Below are positions 8,655-16,239 of a stretch of DNA of 28,424 nt, in pieces. Numbering within the stretch: position 1 is the stretch's first letter; each line of letters begins with the position of its first letter. Source of the stretch: Phycisphaerales bacterium (GTDB lineage: Bacteria; Planctomycetota; Phycisphaerae; Phycisphaerales; SM1A02). Under the pieces are notes generated by a model that searched no databases, was not told the origin of the DNA, and saw only the letters and a list, made by a program, of their open reading frames with translations. The DNA lies in NCBI GenBank assembly GCA_030748455.1, contig JASMLY010000021.1, positions 1 through 28,424 on the forward strand, written 5' to 3'. Made by a program: the position numbers and the translations under genes.

Positions 8655-9404
8655 ATGTCGACTGACACAACAGCACAACGCGTTGCAATCGTGACTGGTG
8701 CAAGCCGAGGAATAGGAAAATCGATTGCTTGTACACTTGCAGGTGAGGGGTACCTTGTCGCACTCGTTGCACGTGATGAAGAAAAACTTTCAGCTGTAAA
8801 ACATGAGATAACAGAAGCGGGTGGATCTGCGACGTTCCACGTCTGTGACTTAGCAGTACGTGGTGAGTTCTCTGCATTGATTGAACAAATTTTTGCAGAT
8901 CAAGGCCGGATAGATGTCCTTGTGAACAACGCAGGAATGACTCGCGATGGTTTGTTGTTGCGAATGACAGATGAAGATTTCGACGCAGTAATCAATGTAA
9001 ATCTTCGAAGTGTATTTGAAGGGTGCCGCGCTGCTGCTCGCCCAATGATGCGAGGGCGTTTTGGGCGGATCATTACGATTACTTCCGTGACAGGTATCAG
9101 CGGAAATGCAGGACAAGCAAATTATGCTGCTGCAAAGGCTGGGCTTGTAGGATTAACGAAAACGCTTGCAAAAGAATTCGGATCAAAGGGAATAACTGCA
9201 AACGCCATTGCCCCAGGATTTATTGAAACGGATATGACGGCCGTCTTAGGTGAAGACCTCCGCAAAGGTGTTGAGAAAACAGTACCCCTGAGACGGTACG
9301 GTCAGCCTGAAGAAATCGCTGCGGCAGTCTCATTTTTAGCCTCAGAAGGAGCGGGGTATATCACAGGACAGGTGCTCGTGGTCGATGGAGGTCTGACCTG
9401 CTAA
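8655..9404 (+). CDS. fabG: 3-oxoacyl-ACP reductase
   Basis: FabG is the NADPH-dependent reductase of the elongation cycle. The protein has 249 residues and is a classical short-chain dehydrogenase: TGASRGIG nucleotide-binding loop at 14-21, NNAG at 91-94, and the catalytic Ser144, Tyr157 and Lys161 in TSVTG and YAAAK. The C-terminal GYITGQVLVVDGG is the family's usual end. ATG 8655 is preceded by a weak GGATG site. SDR proteins are broad, but the fab context makes FabG the best call. Confidence 0.95.
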   Translation: MSTDTTAQRVAIVTGASRGIGKSIACTLAGEGYLVALVARDEEKLSAVKHEITEAGGSATFHVCDLAVRGEFSALIEQIFADQGRIDVLVNNAGMTRDGLLLRMTDEDFDAVINVNLRSVFEGCRAAARPMMRGRFGRIITITSVTGISGNAGQANYAAAKAGLVGLTKTLAKEFGSKGITANAIAPGFIETDMTAVLGEDLRKGVEKTVPLRRYGQPEEIAAAVSFLASEGAGYITGQVLVVDGGLTC

Positions 9405-9410
9405 TTTTCT

Positions 9411-9492
9411 GTTTTGGCGGCAGTCCCGCCGTTTCTATATTCGATATAATTCGCACTCCCAAGCAATGAAGCGAGGGATTCAAGGAGAACAT
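9411..9492 (+). promoter_or_regulatory. acpP leader: short GC hairpin, TATAAT box and strong ribosome binding site
   Basis: The 92-bp gap between fabG and acpP holds a GGCGG-CAGTC-CCGCC hairpin (9416-9430) with T-rich sides, then a perfect TATAAT at 9445-9450, then AAGGAG at 9482-9487, 9 nt before the acpP start. No good -35 is seen at the usual distance. The arrangement fits partial termination after fabG and a separate, stronger supply of acpP message. Confidence 0.4.
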
Positions 9493-9496
9493 ACTC

Positions 9497-9751
9497 ATGA
9501 CAATGACAAAATCAGAGGTTGAAGCAAAAGTCTTCGACATCGTCTCAACCCAACTTGGTGTTGATAAATCAGAAGTGACGCTCGAATCAAGTTTTGCGAA
9601 CGATCTCAACGCAGATAGCCTTGATACGGTTGAACTTGTGATGGAACTTGAAGATGCTTTTGAAACTTCAATTCCTGACGATGAGGCGGAAAAAATCCAA
9701 ACCGTTGGCAGTGCAGTTGACTTCATCGTGACTGCGACTGAAGCAGAATAA
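9497..9751 (+). CDS. acpP: Acyl carrier protein
   Basis: The protein has 84 residues and is strongly acidic, with the phosphopantetheine attachment motif [11 protein letters not shown] and the modified serine at residue 41. It carries the growing acyl chain between FabD, FabH, FabG and FabF. The helix II sequence [12 protein letters not shown] is typical for interaction with the synthases. It has the best ribosome binding site of the operon, which fits the high ACP demand of cells. It lies between fabG and fabF, the standard order. Confidence 0.97.
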   Translation: MTMTKSEVEAKVFDIVSTQLGVDKSEVTLESSFANDLNADSLDTVELVMELEDAFETSIPDDEAEKIQTVGSAVDFIVTATEAE

Positions 9752-9763
9752 GTTCGCGCACCC

Positions 9764-11014
9764 GTGACAGATCTGTCAAACCGGAGAGTTGTGGTAACTG
9801 GTCTTGGAGCATTGTCCGATTTAGGACATACTGCAGAAGAGACATGGTCGGGATTGCTGTCGGGCAAATCAGGTATCGGCCCGATTACTGCATTTGATCA
9901 AGATGAACAATGGGGTACTACGATTGCAGGGGAGATTCAGGAATGGGACCCCGCGGATCATCTTGATCGCTCTGAGATAAAAAGACTTGATCGTTTTTCA
10001 CAGCTAGGTATTTGTGCTGCACGAGAGGCCATGGCACATTGTGGACTTGACTCGGAGCAGGGTGATCCCTACCGTCGGGGTGTTTCGATCGGCTCAGGCG
10101 TTGGTGGCATTGCGACCATCGAACAGTTTGCGGGTGTCCTTCGTGATCGAGGTCCCAAGAGAATGAGCCCATTTACAGTGCCGCGTCTCATGGTAAACGC
10201 ATGTGCAGGAAACGTATCGATCGAGTTTAATCTTCGGGGTGTGAACTCGGCAGTTGCTACCGCTTGTGCAACAGGTGGTCATGCGATCGCAGAGGCATAT
10301 ACATTTATCTCTACAGGTCGTGCAGATTTTGTTCTTGCAGGTGGTGCTGAAGCAGCCGTCACACCTGTGTGTGTCTCATCATTTTCTGCGATGAAGGCAT
10401 TGTCTACTCGTAATGATGAACCCACGAAGGCTTCAAGACCATTTGATAAAGATCGCGATGGTTTTGTACTCGCAGAGGGTGCTGCAATTCTTGCACTTGA
10501 AGAATATGAACATGCTACATCACGTTCGGCGAACATTCTTGCTGAAATCGTTGGCTTCGGGATCACTGGGGATGCTGGGCACATTGCCGCGCCAGATGCC
10601 CATGGCACAGGAGCACACGCAGCGATGCGTACAGCGATAGAAAATGCTGGTATTGATTCTTCAGCAATTGGTTACATCAATGCACACGGCACATCGACAC
10701 CACTTGGGGATGCGGCCGAAGTCGCTGCAGTCAAATCACTCTTTGGGGAACACGCATACAAGCTTGCTGTGAGTTCAACAAAATCTTGTACCGGTCATAT
10801 GCTCGGAGCAGCAGGTGGGTTAGAGTCAATTGCAGTAATCAAGGCGCTTCATCATGGTGTGCTTCCTCCAACGATCAATCTCGAACAACCAGATGAAGGT
10901 TTCGACTTAGATTTCGTCGCGAATGAACCTCAAGAACGACCAATTGAGTACGCATTAAATAATACTTTTGGATTTGGCGGACATAATGTCTCGCTCGCAT
11001 TTAAAAAAATATAG
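9764..11014 (+). CDS. fabF: 3-oxoacyl-ACP synthase II (KAS II)
   Basis: FabF elongates acyl-ACP with malonyl-ACP. The protein has 416 residues. The catalytic triad is Cys168 (TACATGG), His308 (INAHGTSTPLGD) and His345 (TKSCTGHMLGAAGG). The C-terminal NNTFGFGGHNVSL is the family's usual end. The start is a GTG 12 nt after acpP with little ribosome binding site, so reinitiation after acpP is likely. It is the last gene of the lipid operon. The 54-bp gap to the convergent pagL-like gene contains only a loose 7-bp stem (11017-11023/11041-11047), not a convincing terminator. Confidence 0.95.
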   Translation: MTDLSNRRVVVTGLGALSDLGHTAEETWSGLLSGKSGIGPITAFDQDEQWGTTIAGEIQEWDPADHLDRSEIKRLDRFSQLGICAAREAMAHCGLDSEQGDPYRRGVSIGSGVGGIATIEQFAGVLRDRGPKRMSPFTVPRLMVNACAGNVSIEFNLRGVNSAVATACATGGHAIAEAYTFISTGRADFVLAGGAEAAVTPVCVSSFSAMKALSTRNDEPTKASRPFDKDRDGFVLAEGAAILALEEYEHATSRSANILAEIVGFGITGDAGHIAAPDAHGTGAHAAMRTAIENAGIDSSAIGYINAHGTSTPLGDAAEVAAVKSLFGEHAYKLAVSSTKSCTGHMLGAAGGLESIAVIKALHHGVLPPTINLEQPDEGFDLDFVANEPQERPIEYALNNTFGFGGHNVSLAFKKI

Positions 11015-11068
11015 GTCACACTTTTGTTCCACAGTTTTTTAAGTGTGCAATGCTTCGATCACACAAAC

Positions 11069-11710
11069 TTAAAACGGAAATGTCATGCCTGCCCAAAGCA
11101 TAAGGCTGTCTCTTCCGGGATTCGTTCGATGGGTGTTGGCGTTAGAAATATGATGCCAGCGTAATCCAATGAGCCATCTCGAGGAATCTCCTGCATCGAA
11201 TGAAAAGCCAAGACCTGCTTGTGGTGTAAAGTTGAAGTCGGAGCCATCGATTGGAACGTTATCTCGGGTAAAAAGTACGCCTGCTCCCCCCTCGATGAAG
11301 AATGACCAATCTTCTTCTGCAATAGCATGCCATCGCAACTGAAGCGTAAAGTTAAACCCATCTGTGTCACCACCTGTTTGGGTGAAATCAACTACATTGA
11401 AACCCAGATCGAGGCTCAGTTCATCTGCAATGAAGTAATCGAATTCGACACCTAAGAGCGTGAGATCGTTCTCGTCATCTTTCACATCTTCTGCATACCC
11501 GCCATGAATTCCCCACCGCCAAGTTCCTTCGCTACCCCAAGCTTGAGAACTTGTTGTGGTCTCTTGTGCTGTATCTGTTGTGCCTTCAGTTGGTTGCGAA
11601 ACGTTGATTGAATGAAGCAATGTGGGTTGAAGCTCGATGTGTTGGAGTTCTACGTCTGCAACAAATGTGGTGACCATCTGCAGGGTGAGAAGTGGGAGCG
11701 TCAATGACAT
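11069..11710 (-). CDS. PagL-like acyloxyacyl hydrolase (lipid A 3-O-deacylase), outer membrane barrel
   Basis: The protein has 213 residues. The N-terminus is signal-peptide-like and the protein ends in Phe (MTFPF), as outer membrane barrels do. Alternating amphipathic strands fill residues 65-213. Near the end is WHHISNANTHRTNPGRDSL: His187 and Ser189 have the H-x-S-N-A spacing of PagL, and Asp201 is 12 residues after the Ser, where PagL has its catalytic Glu. This supports a lipid A 3-O-deacylase or a related esterase of the outer membrane. GAGG (11724-11721) lies 10 nt before the start. It is downstream of tRNA-Glu on the same strand. Confidence 0.75.
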   Translation of the reverse strand: MSLTLPLLTLQMVTTFVADVELQHIELQPTLLHSINVSQPTEGTTDTAQETTTSSQAWGSEGTWRWGIHGGYAEDVKDDENDLTLLGVEFDYFIADELSLDLGFNVVDFTQTGGDTDGFNFTLQLRWHAIAEEDWSFFIEGGAGVLFTRDNVPIDGSDFNFTPQAGLGFSFDAGDSSRWLIGLRWHHISNANTHRTNPGRDSLMLWAGMTFPF

Positions 11711-11781
11711 CGTGGTAGTTCCTCAGTTCGCTGCCTCGGCAGTTCCTGTAAATCCTCCTAAGGTGGGAGGATGCAAAAAAG

Positions 11782-11855
11782 TGATCCCAAGGGGATTCGA
11801 ACCCCTGTTCCCAGGATGAAAACCTGGTGTCCTGACCTGACTAGACGATGGGACC
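11782..11855 (-). tRNA. tRNA-Glu (anticodon UUC)
   Basis: The 74-nt cloverleaf is read on the minus strand. Acceptor stem GGTCCCA pairs with TGGGATC (one G-T). The D arm contains GTCTAG...GGTCAGGAC. Anticodon stem CCAGG/CCTGG encloses TTTTCAT, giving anticodon TTC. T arm AGGGG-TTCGAAT-CCCCT is standard. The discriminator is A and CCA is not encoded; the sequence continues with CTTTTTT, so CCA must be added by nucleotidyltransferase. Similarity to E. coli tRNA-Glu is clear across the D and T arms. Confidence 0.95.
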
Positions 11856-11867
11856 TTGTGGCGAAGA

Positions 11868-11873
11868 ATCATA
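11868..11873 (-). promoter_or_regulatory. Possible -10 box for tRNA-Glu
   Basis: TATGAT on the minus strand lies 12 nt upstream of the tRNA 5' end, giving a very short leader. No clear -35 hexamer is found at 16-18 bp, so the call is weak. Confidence 0.3.
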
Positions 11874-11915
11874 CATTAGCCACGCAATTGTTGCTGCGTG
11901 TATCCTGCACTAATT

Positions 11916-12638
11916 ATGGCTCAGATACAGTTTTTTTTACTTTTTTGCCTGATTGGAGGCCATTTTCCACCTTTGGACGGTGCGGATCAGGAAAGACTTT
12001 CATGTACTGTCGATGGGCGAGACTCCTTAGATGAGGGGTTCGCTGCCTTAGTAGAGAATTGCAGGGGATGGGAGCAATCGAATACGAATGTGTTTGATGA
12101 CATTGCTCTAGAGAAGTTGATTGCGAACCCTACACTGCATAGGGGCGTTGAAACTTCAGTTTCGGGAATCGTAGAACAACGTTCAACGCTACCACCTCCT
12201 TGGGACTCTGTAGAAGAGTGGTTTGTTCGAGATTTTACGGGTGTCCCGCTCGTTTTGTTTGTTGTCGGCGAGACGCAGTTTGATTCCAAGATTCAAATGA
12301 AGGCGAGAGCTCGATTTTATAAAACCATGCAGCTTACAGGTCGTGATGGAAAAACTAGAACATTCGCAGCATTTGTGACATCGATAGAAGCAGTGAAGAG
12401 CATCGCATTTGAGCGAACGTTTTTCACACCACTCGTGTTTGTTCCAGTCGTTTGTGTCGGTGGTGTGGTCGTTTTTCTTCTGAACCGTACGAAATCAAAA
12501 CGACCTACAAGGGTTCGCACAATTCAGCTCCATGCCAATGAAGTTATTCTTGCTGCAGAAGAGGCAGCAACTGATTTACCAGACGATCCAGCAGAAGCCT
12601 TAGCCCTCATGCATGAAAGTGCCGAAGAAGTACTATGA
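11916..12638 (+). CDS. Hypothetical secreted/membrane protein upstream of aroB
   Basis: The protein has 240 residues from ATG 11916; a GTG at 11898 is the alternative but reads into the tRNA promoter region. The N-terminus is a hydrophobic export signal (residues 3-15). The middle (about 75-155) has a strand-rich pattern (ETSVSGIVEQ, WFVRDFTGVPLVLFVVG, KARARFYKTM, FAAFVTS) that could be an OB-like fold. A membrane helix follows at about 170-190, then a basic and acidic cytoplasmic tail. Family not recognised. It ends in a 4-nt overlap with aroB, so the two are translated together, although no shared function is evident. Confidence 0.8.
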   Translation: MAQIQFFLLFCLIGGHFPPLDGADQERLSCTVDGRDSLDEGFAALVENCRGWEQSNTNVFDDIALEKLIANPTLHRGVETSVSGIVEQRSTLPPPWDSVEEWFVRDFTGVPLVLFVVGETQFDSKIQMKARARFYKTMQLTGRDGKTRTFAAFVTSIEAVKSIAFERTFFTPLVFVPVVCVGGVVVFLLNRTKSKRPTRVRTIQLHANEVILAAEEAATDLPDDPAEALALMHESAEEVL

Positions 12639-13738
12639 ATTCCGTTCAAATACCATTAGCCGAACGTTCGTATGAGATGCATATTGGTTGTGGTTTGATG
12701 GATCAACTACAACAGCGTGTTGCAGAAATCACTTCAACGCAACGTGCGATGTATGTCGTTGATACAAATGTTGTTGATCAGATACAAAAATTCATCGAAG
12801 TGGATGATGAGACCTGCTCAATGATGACATTGTTTGCATCAGAATCGAACAAGACAATGGAATCGGTAGAGCGAATATGGTCAGCAATGCTCGATGCTGG
12901 GTATGATCGATCAACACCCATCGTTGCAATTGGGGGCGGCATTGTTGGGGATGTGGCGGGTTTTGCTGCTGCATCGTACATGCGAGGCGTACCACTGATT
13001 CAGGTGCCAACAACCCTACTTGCAATGGTCGACGCTTCAATTGGTGGAAAAACTGGCGTGAACTTGAAACGCACGAGAAGCGATGGATCCGAGGTATTGG
13101 GGAAAAATTTAGCTGGTGCATTTTGGCAACCTCGCGCAGTTTTCGCGGATGTTGCAACATTGGATACGCTAGACAAAAGACAGCTCAGGTGTGGTCTTGC
13201 AGAATGTGTGAAGCACGCGATGCTTGGGAATTGTGCGTTGCTTTCTTTTCTTGAAGAACACGCTAGGGCAATTCTAGACTGTGACCAACGTGTGTTGCAT
13301 GAACTGGTGTTTCTGAGCGCTTCGATCAAAGCGGAAGTTGTCGCAGCAGATGAACGTGAGGGAAGTGTACGAGCGTTCCTTAATTTGGGACATACATTTG
13401 CGCATGCGCTAGAACCGATGCCAGAACTAGAGTTGCTGCATGGTGAAGCTGTGTCGATTGGTCTCGTTGCGGCATCGCGCTGTGCAGAAACTCTTGGGAT
13501 GGTGACAAAAGATTATGTTGAGAAAACGACAGAAATCTTGGGTTCTCTTGGATTACCTACCAAACTCAAGGGTGGAGTTCGGGTTTCAGATCTGCTGATG
13601 ATGATGCAACTTGATAAAAAAAATATTGAGGGGCGATTGCGACTGGTCTTACCCGAAGGGGATACGGGTGCGACGATCCGAGAGGATGTGGAACAAGAGG
13701 TTGTTGCTCGTGTGTTGCACTCAATTGGTGCTGTCTAG
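12635..13738 (+). CDS. aroB: 3-dehydroquinate synthase
   Basis: AroB converts DAHP to 3-dehydroquinate in the shikimate pathway, using NAD and a divalent metal. The protein has 367 residues, the usual length. The NAD-binding segment AIGGGIVGDVAGF (98-110), PTTLLAMVDASIGGKTGVN and the three metal ligands Glu190 (GLAECVKH), His253 (LGHTFAHALE) and His269 (LLHGEAV) are all present. A few extra residues occur near 145-156 before GKN. Start ATG overlaps the upstream stop (ATGA). Confidence 0.96.
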   Translation: MNSVQIPLAERSYEMHIGCGLMDQLQQRVAEITSTQRAMYVVDTNVVDQIQKFIEVDDETCSMMTLFASESNKTMESVERIWSAMLDAGYDRSTPIVAIGGGIVGDVAGFAAASYMRGVPLIQVPTTLLAMVDASIGGKTGVNLKRTRSDGSEVLGKNLAGAFWQPRAVFADVATLDTLDKRQLRCGLAECVKHAMLGNCALLSFLEEHARAILDCDQRVLHELVFLSASIKAEVVAADEREGSVRAFLNLGHTFAHALEPMPELELLHGEAVSIGLVAASRCAETLGMVTKDYVEKTTEILGSLGLPTKLKGGVRVSDLLMMMQLDKKNIEGRLRLVLPEGDTGATIREDVEQEVVARVLHSIGAV

Positions 13739-13897
13739 ATATCATCCCCCGACCCGTATCATTATTCGCTTTTGACCACATAGAGGCGGGATACGCCACT
13801 TTCACCCCTAGAATCCCAATTGTTGCTCCGAGCAGGAAAAAGAGCGTAGCCACCGAGACACTGAGGTACGCGGATCGCGTTTCATTTCCTATCAATT
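13739..13897. other. Intergenic segment with a possible minus-strand membrane helix
   Basis: No plus-strand gene is seen. On the minus strand, a frame open from 14039 down to 13566 encodes, in exactly this segment, a convincing membrane helix (SVSVATLFFLLGATIGILGV). The frame runs through the 12-bp repeats at its N-terminus and 173 nt into the end of aroB, which argues against a normal gene. It may be a real small membrane protein beginning at a non-ATG start (for example TTG in ELIGNETR), or chance. Confidence 0.2.
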
Positions 13898-13981
13898 CCT
13901 CTGAGCATACCTCTGTGCATACCTCTGTGCATACCTCTGTGCATACCTCTGTGTATACCTCTGTGCATACCTCTGAGCGTA
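13898..13981. repeat. 12-bp tandem repeat array, left copy (seven units)
   Basis: Seven head-to-tail 12-bp units of the form CCTCTGTGCATA start at 13898, 13910, 13922, 13934, 13946, 13958 and 13970. The variants CCTCTGAGCATA, CCTCTGTGTATA and CCTCTGAGCGTA occur at units 1, 5 and 7. The array leads directly into the palindromic core. There are no spacers. The repeats are open in several frames because 12 is a multiple of 3, but I see no sign that they are translated. Confidence 0.95.
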
Positions 13982-14014
13982 CCTCTGAGCATTTGTCTGA
14001 GCTATGCTCAGAGG
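13976..14014. repeat. 39-bp palindromic core, left copy
   Basis: Its 39 bases are identical to 17244-17282. After AGCGTA comes an 11-bp perfect inverted repeat: CCTCTGAGCAT (13982-13992), an 11-nt loop, and ATGCTCAGAGG (14004-14014). The stem halves are themselves copies of the 12-bp unit, in opposite orientation. The 12-bp array lies on its left side only. Confidence 0.95.
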
Positions 14015-14189
14015 AGGGGCGTGCTGCGTTTGGCCGCATTGGATCGGGAAGAGAGAATGTTGGTTATCCGTTGTTTTTGAAGGGACACAGAACGCAGTCG
14101 GTTCCATTGTTTTTCATGAATACATGATCGCACTTCCGATAAGGAAAGGGTTGGAGCCTAGGATGGGCTTGCCTGAGAGGATACGTACT

Positions 14190-15113
14190 GTGAGAACAAT
14201 TGCTATCGTGAATCAAAAGGGTGGTTGCGGAAAAACAACCACTTCTATCAATATCGCCTCGGTTTTTGCAAGCCGAGGTCTACGAACGTTACTTGTGGAT
14301 ATGGACCCGCAGTCTCATTGTGCAGCAGGTCTTGGTGTTCCAGAAGAACAGATCAACATGAGTATTGGGGATGCGTTGTTAGCTTCTCACGACGAGACGC
14401 TCGACAAAGACGAGTTTCTTTGGAACATCACCAAAAATTTACACCTCGCACCGAGTACGATGATGCTTACTGCAATCGAAGCAGCAGGTGGAGGATTGCA
14501 TTCTTTACCCGACAAAGATCGCCGCCTTGAAAGTTTACTCGAGCATCTCAATAGTGAGTTTGATCGTTGTGTGATCGATTGTCCACCGAACATTGGGCTC
14601 TTGACGTATAACGCCTTGAGAGCAGCGACTGAAGCGATCGTTCCAGTAGAAACTGGTTACTTTTCATTACGTGGAGCAAAGCGGCAACGAAAAACAATTG
14701 AGGCATTGATTGCTCGTATAGGGAAACCTATTAAATCGAGAATTCTCCCTTCTATTCATCGCCCTTCTCCACTCGCGAAAAGAGTGCTTGACAAGTTGCG
14801 AGAATCGTTTGAAGGCGAGGTCGCCCCTGTTGTCATCCGGGAGCATGAAACACTACGCGAAGCAGCAAGTTTTGGCCAGCCAGTCAACGAATTCTCGCCC
14901 GGCTGTGACGCAGAAAGAGATTTTGTTGCGCTTGTTGATTGGCTTGAAGAAATTTACACGCCGGCTGCACCATTGGTGGAGGTGCATCCGGTCGGTAATG
15001 GTAGAGCTGCGGAACTTGCTCGAAGAGTTTCAACGTTCGAGACAACACTGCAACCCCCAGAAATCGCTGGTCGAATTACCCCAGATGAGGTGAGGGATGG
15101 CCGCGAACTCTGA
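14190..15113 (+). CDS. ParA/MinD-family ATPase
   Basis: The protein has 307 residues from GTG 14190, chosen because GAGAGG (14175-14180) is 9 nt upstream and the protein then opens with MRTIAIVNQKGG like typical ParA; ATG 14163 with GGAG is the alternative. Deviant Walker A KGGCGKTT is at residues 10-17, VDMDPQ (switch region) is near 40, and the DCPP Walker B motif follows near 130. Such ATPases dimerise on ATP and position DNA, pili, flagella or other cargo. No parB follows; instead, a degenerate MinD-like protein overlaps it by 17 nt. The role is therefore probably positioning of something, not proven chromosome partition. Confidence 0.9.
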   Translation: MRTIAIVNQKGGCGKTTTSINIASVFASRGLRTLLVDMDPQSHCAAGLGVPEEQINMSIGDALLASHDETLDKDEFLWNITKNLHLAPSTMMLTAIEAAGGGLHSLPDKDRRLESLLEHLNSEFDRCVIDCPPNIGLLTYNALRAATEAIVPVETGYFSLRGAKRQRKTIEALIARIGKPIKSRILPSIHRPSPLAKRVLDKLRESFEGEVAPVVIREHETLREAASFGQPVNEFSPGCDAERDFVALVDWLEEIYTPAAPLVEVHPVGNGRAAELARRVSTFETTLQPPEIAGRITPDEVRDGREL

Positions 15114-16239
15114 TTACGCACAACTCGCTGAAATGTTCACAACAGTTGAAGAACCTATTGTTCTTCAACCACAAGTAGATCTTCTTCTTCTTGGACATTT
15201 GCCTGTACAAGGAGGACTTTGGTTGGTTCCATATGCGTGGCGGGAATCTGAGGGTGGCGTTGGAGCGTTGCTGAGGATGCATAAAGAAACTGTTGATTTA
15301 GCAATCGTTGGAGATGTTGATTTAGATATTTCCAATTGTAATTCAATCGAAGAAGCGTTCGAGCTCGTCGCTAAGGTAGTAACGAATTGGATGGTTCAAC
15401 CATCATCAGATGCTGATTCCACGTCTCTTCTTCACTGTGATGCTGATCGGATCACACTGCTCTCTGGAGCTGATCAGGCCGCTGTTGTTGGGGCGTACCG
15501 CTTACTTAAGGGTCTAGTTGTGGCTTCTAATCAAAATGAAGTAACGCCACGGTTGAATCTAGTTATCGTTGGAACAGAGGAGAAGGCAGCAAATGATGCT
15601 GCAAATAGGATTACACAAACTGCCCATCATCAACTTGGCGTCCAATTAGAAGTAGGCCACCCACTTGCAGCGATGGGTTCAGCATGCAGAGTTGCTTCTC
15701 AAGCAAACTTCCCGCGAACGAGCGGAGTTGTTGACATTCTTTCTCGAATCAGAGTTGCAACCCAACGGGTGGGTTCAGCACACGATACAGAACTCAACTC
15801 TATTCCAGATACACCTAGACCAACTCTAGAACTTGAGGAACCAGTGATAGAAATACCAACGGAAGATTCCAGATACGAAATTGAAAAAAAGACGCTGGTT
15901 TCTTACGTAGATGGGCTTATTGGGATTCAGCCTCGCTGTCCAGAGCACGAAGAAGTTGAACTCGCAGTGGATACGATGGGCCGACTGCATGTTCTTGCTG
16001 ATGCTGAAGACTTTCGTGATGTTGCGATCGTAGCGAGTTGGGCACAACGGTATCATGCATTACTCTCCATGGCGTGCGGTGGGATTGAGATTGACGCAGA
16101 ACGTGCTCCAAAACAACATGTGTTTACATCGAATGCTGTCACAATTGCAGATTTACATGGCACAGACCTGGCGCTTCATCTACTTGCAGAAGTAGTAGTA
16201 GAAGGCCACACAGGTTGGTTTTGTACACCGCTGAACTAA
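15097..16239 (+). CDS. Degenerate MinD/FlhG-like protein, partner of the ParA-like ATPase
   Basis: The protein has 380 residues. ATG 15097 lies inside the end of the ParA-like gene, with GGTGAGGG just upstream. No Walker A is seen. Residues about 110-230 (ADRITLLSGADQAAVVGAYRLLKGL, LNLVIVGTEEKAANDAANRI, LEVGHPLAAMGSACRV) follow the order of the C-terminal half of MinD/FlhG ATPases: signalling-site strand, helix, strand plus helix, and a Rossmann end. The first 100 residues (VDLLLLGHLPVQGGLWLVPYA) could be a worn-out P-loop half, and about 120 C-terminal residues form an extra domain. I infer an ATPase-dead partner. The stop overlaps the convergent dipeptidase stop. Confidence 0.7.
   Translation: MAANSDYAQLAEMFTTVEEPIVLQPQVDLLLLGHLPVQGGLWLVPYAWRESEGGVGALLRMHKETVDLAIVGDVDLDISNCNSIEEAFELVAKVVTNWMVQPSSDADSTSLLHCDADRITLLSGADQAAVVGAYRLLKGLVVASNQNEVTPRLNLVIVGTEEKAANDAANRITQTAHHQLGVQLEVGHPLAAMGSACRVASQANFPRTSGVVDILSRIRVATQRVGSAHDTELNSIPDTPRPTLELEEPVIEIPTEDSRYEIEKKTLVSYVDGLIGIQPRCPEHEEVELAVDTMGRLHVLADAEDFRDVAIVASWAQRYHALLSMACGGIEIDAERAPKQHVFTSNAVTIADLHGTDLALHLLAEVVVEGHTGWFCTPLN

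Noticed and set aside
11752..11770. 7-bp hairpin after tRNA-Glu as a terminator
   Set aside because: The T6 lies before the stem on the minus strand, not after it, so the order is wrong for an intrinsic terminator.
13898..13981. CRISPR array
   Set aside because: The repeats are only 12 bp, head to tail with no spacers, and no cas genes are near.
13915..14127. Small repeat-coding ORF (HTSV-type repeats)
   Set aside because: Open frames through the repeats arise because 12 is a multiple of 3; the downstream part lacks a ribosome binding site and coding character.
14004..14189. Longer ParA starting at 14004
   Set aside because: The extension has no family similarity and starts inside the palindrome; GTG 14190 has a proper ribosome binding site.
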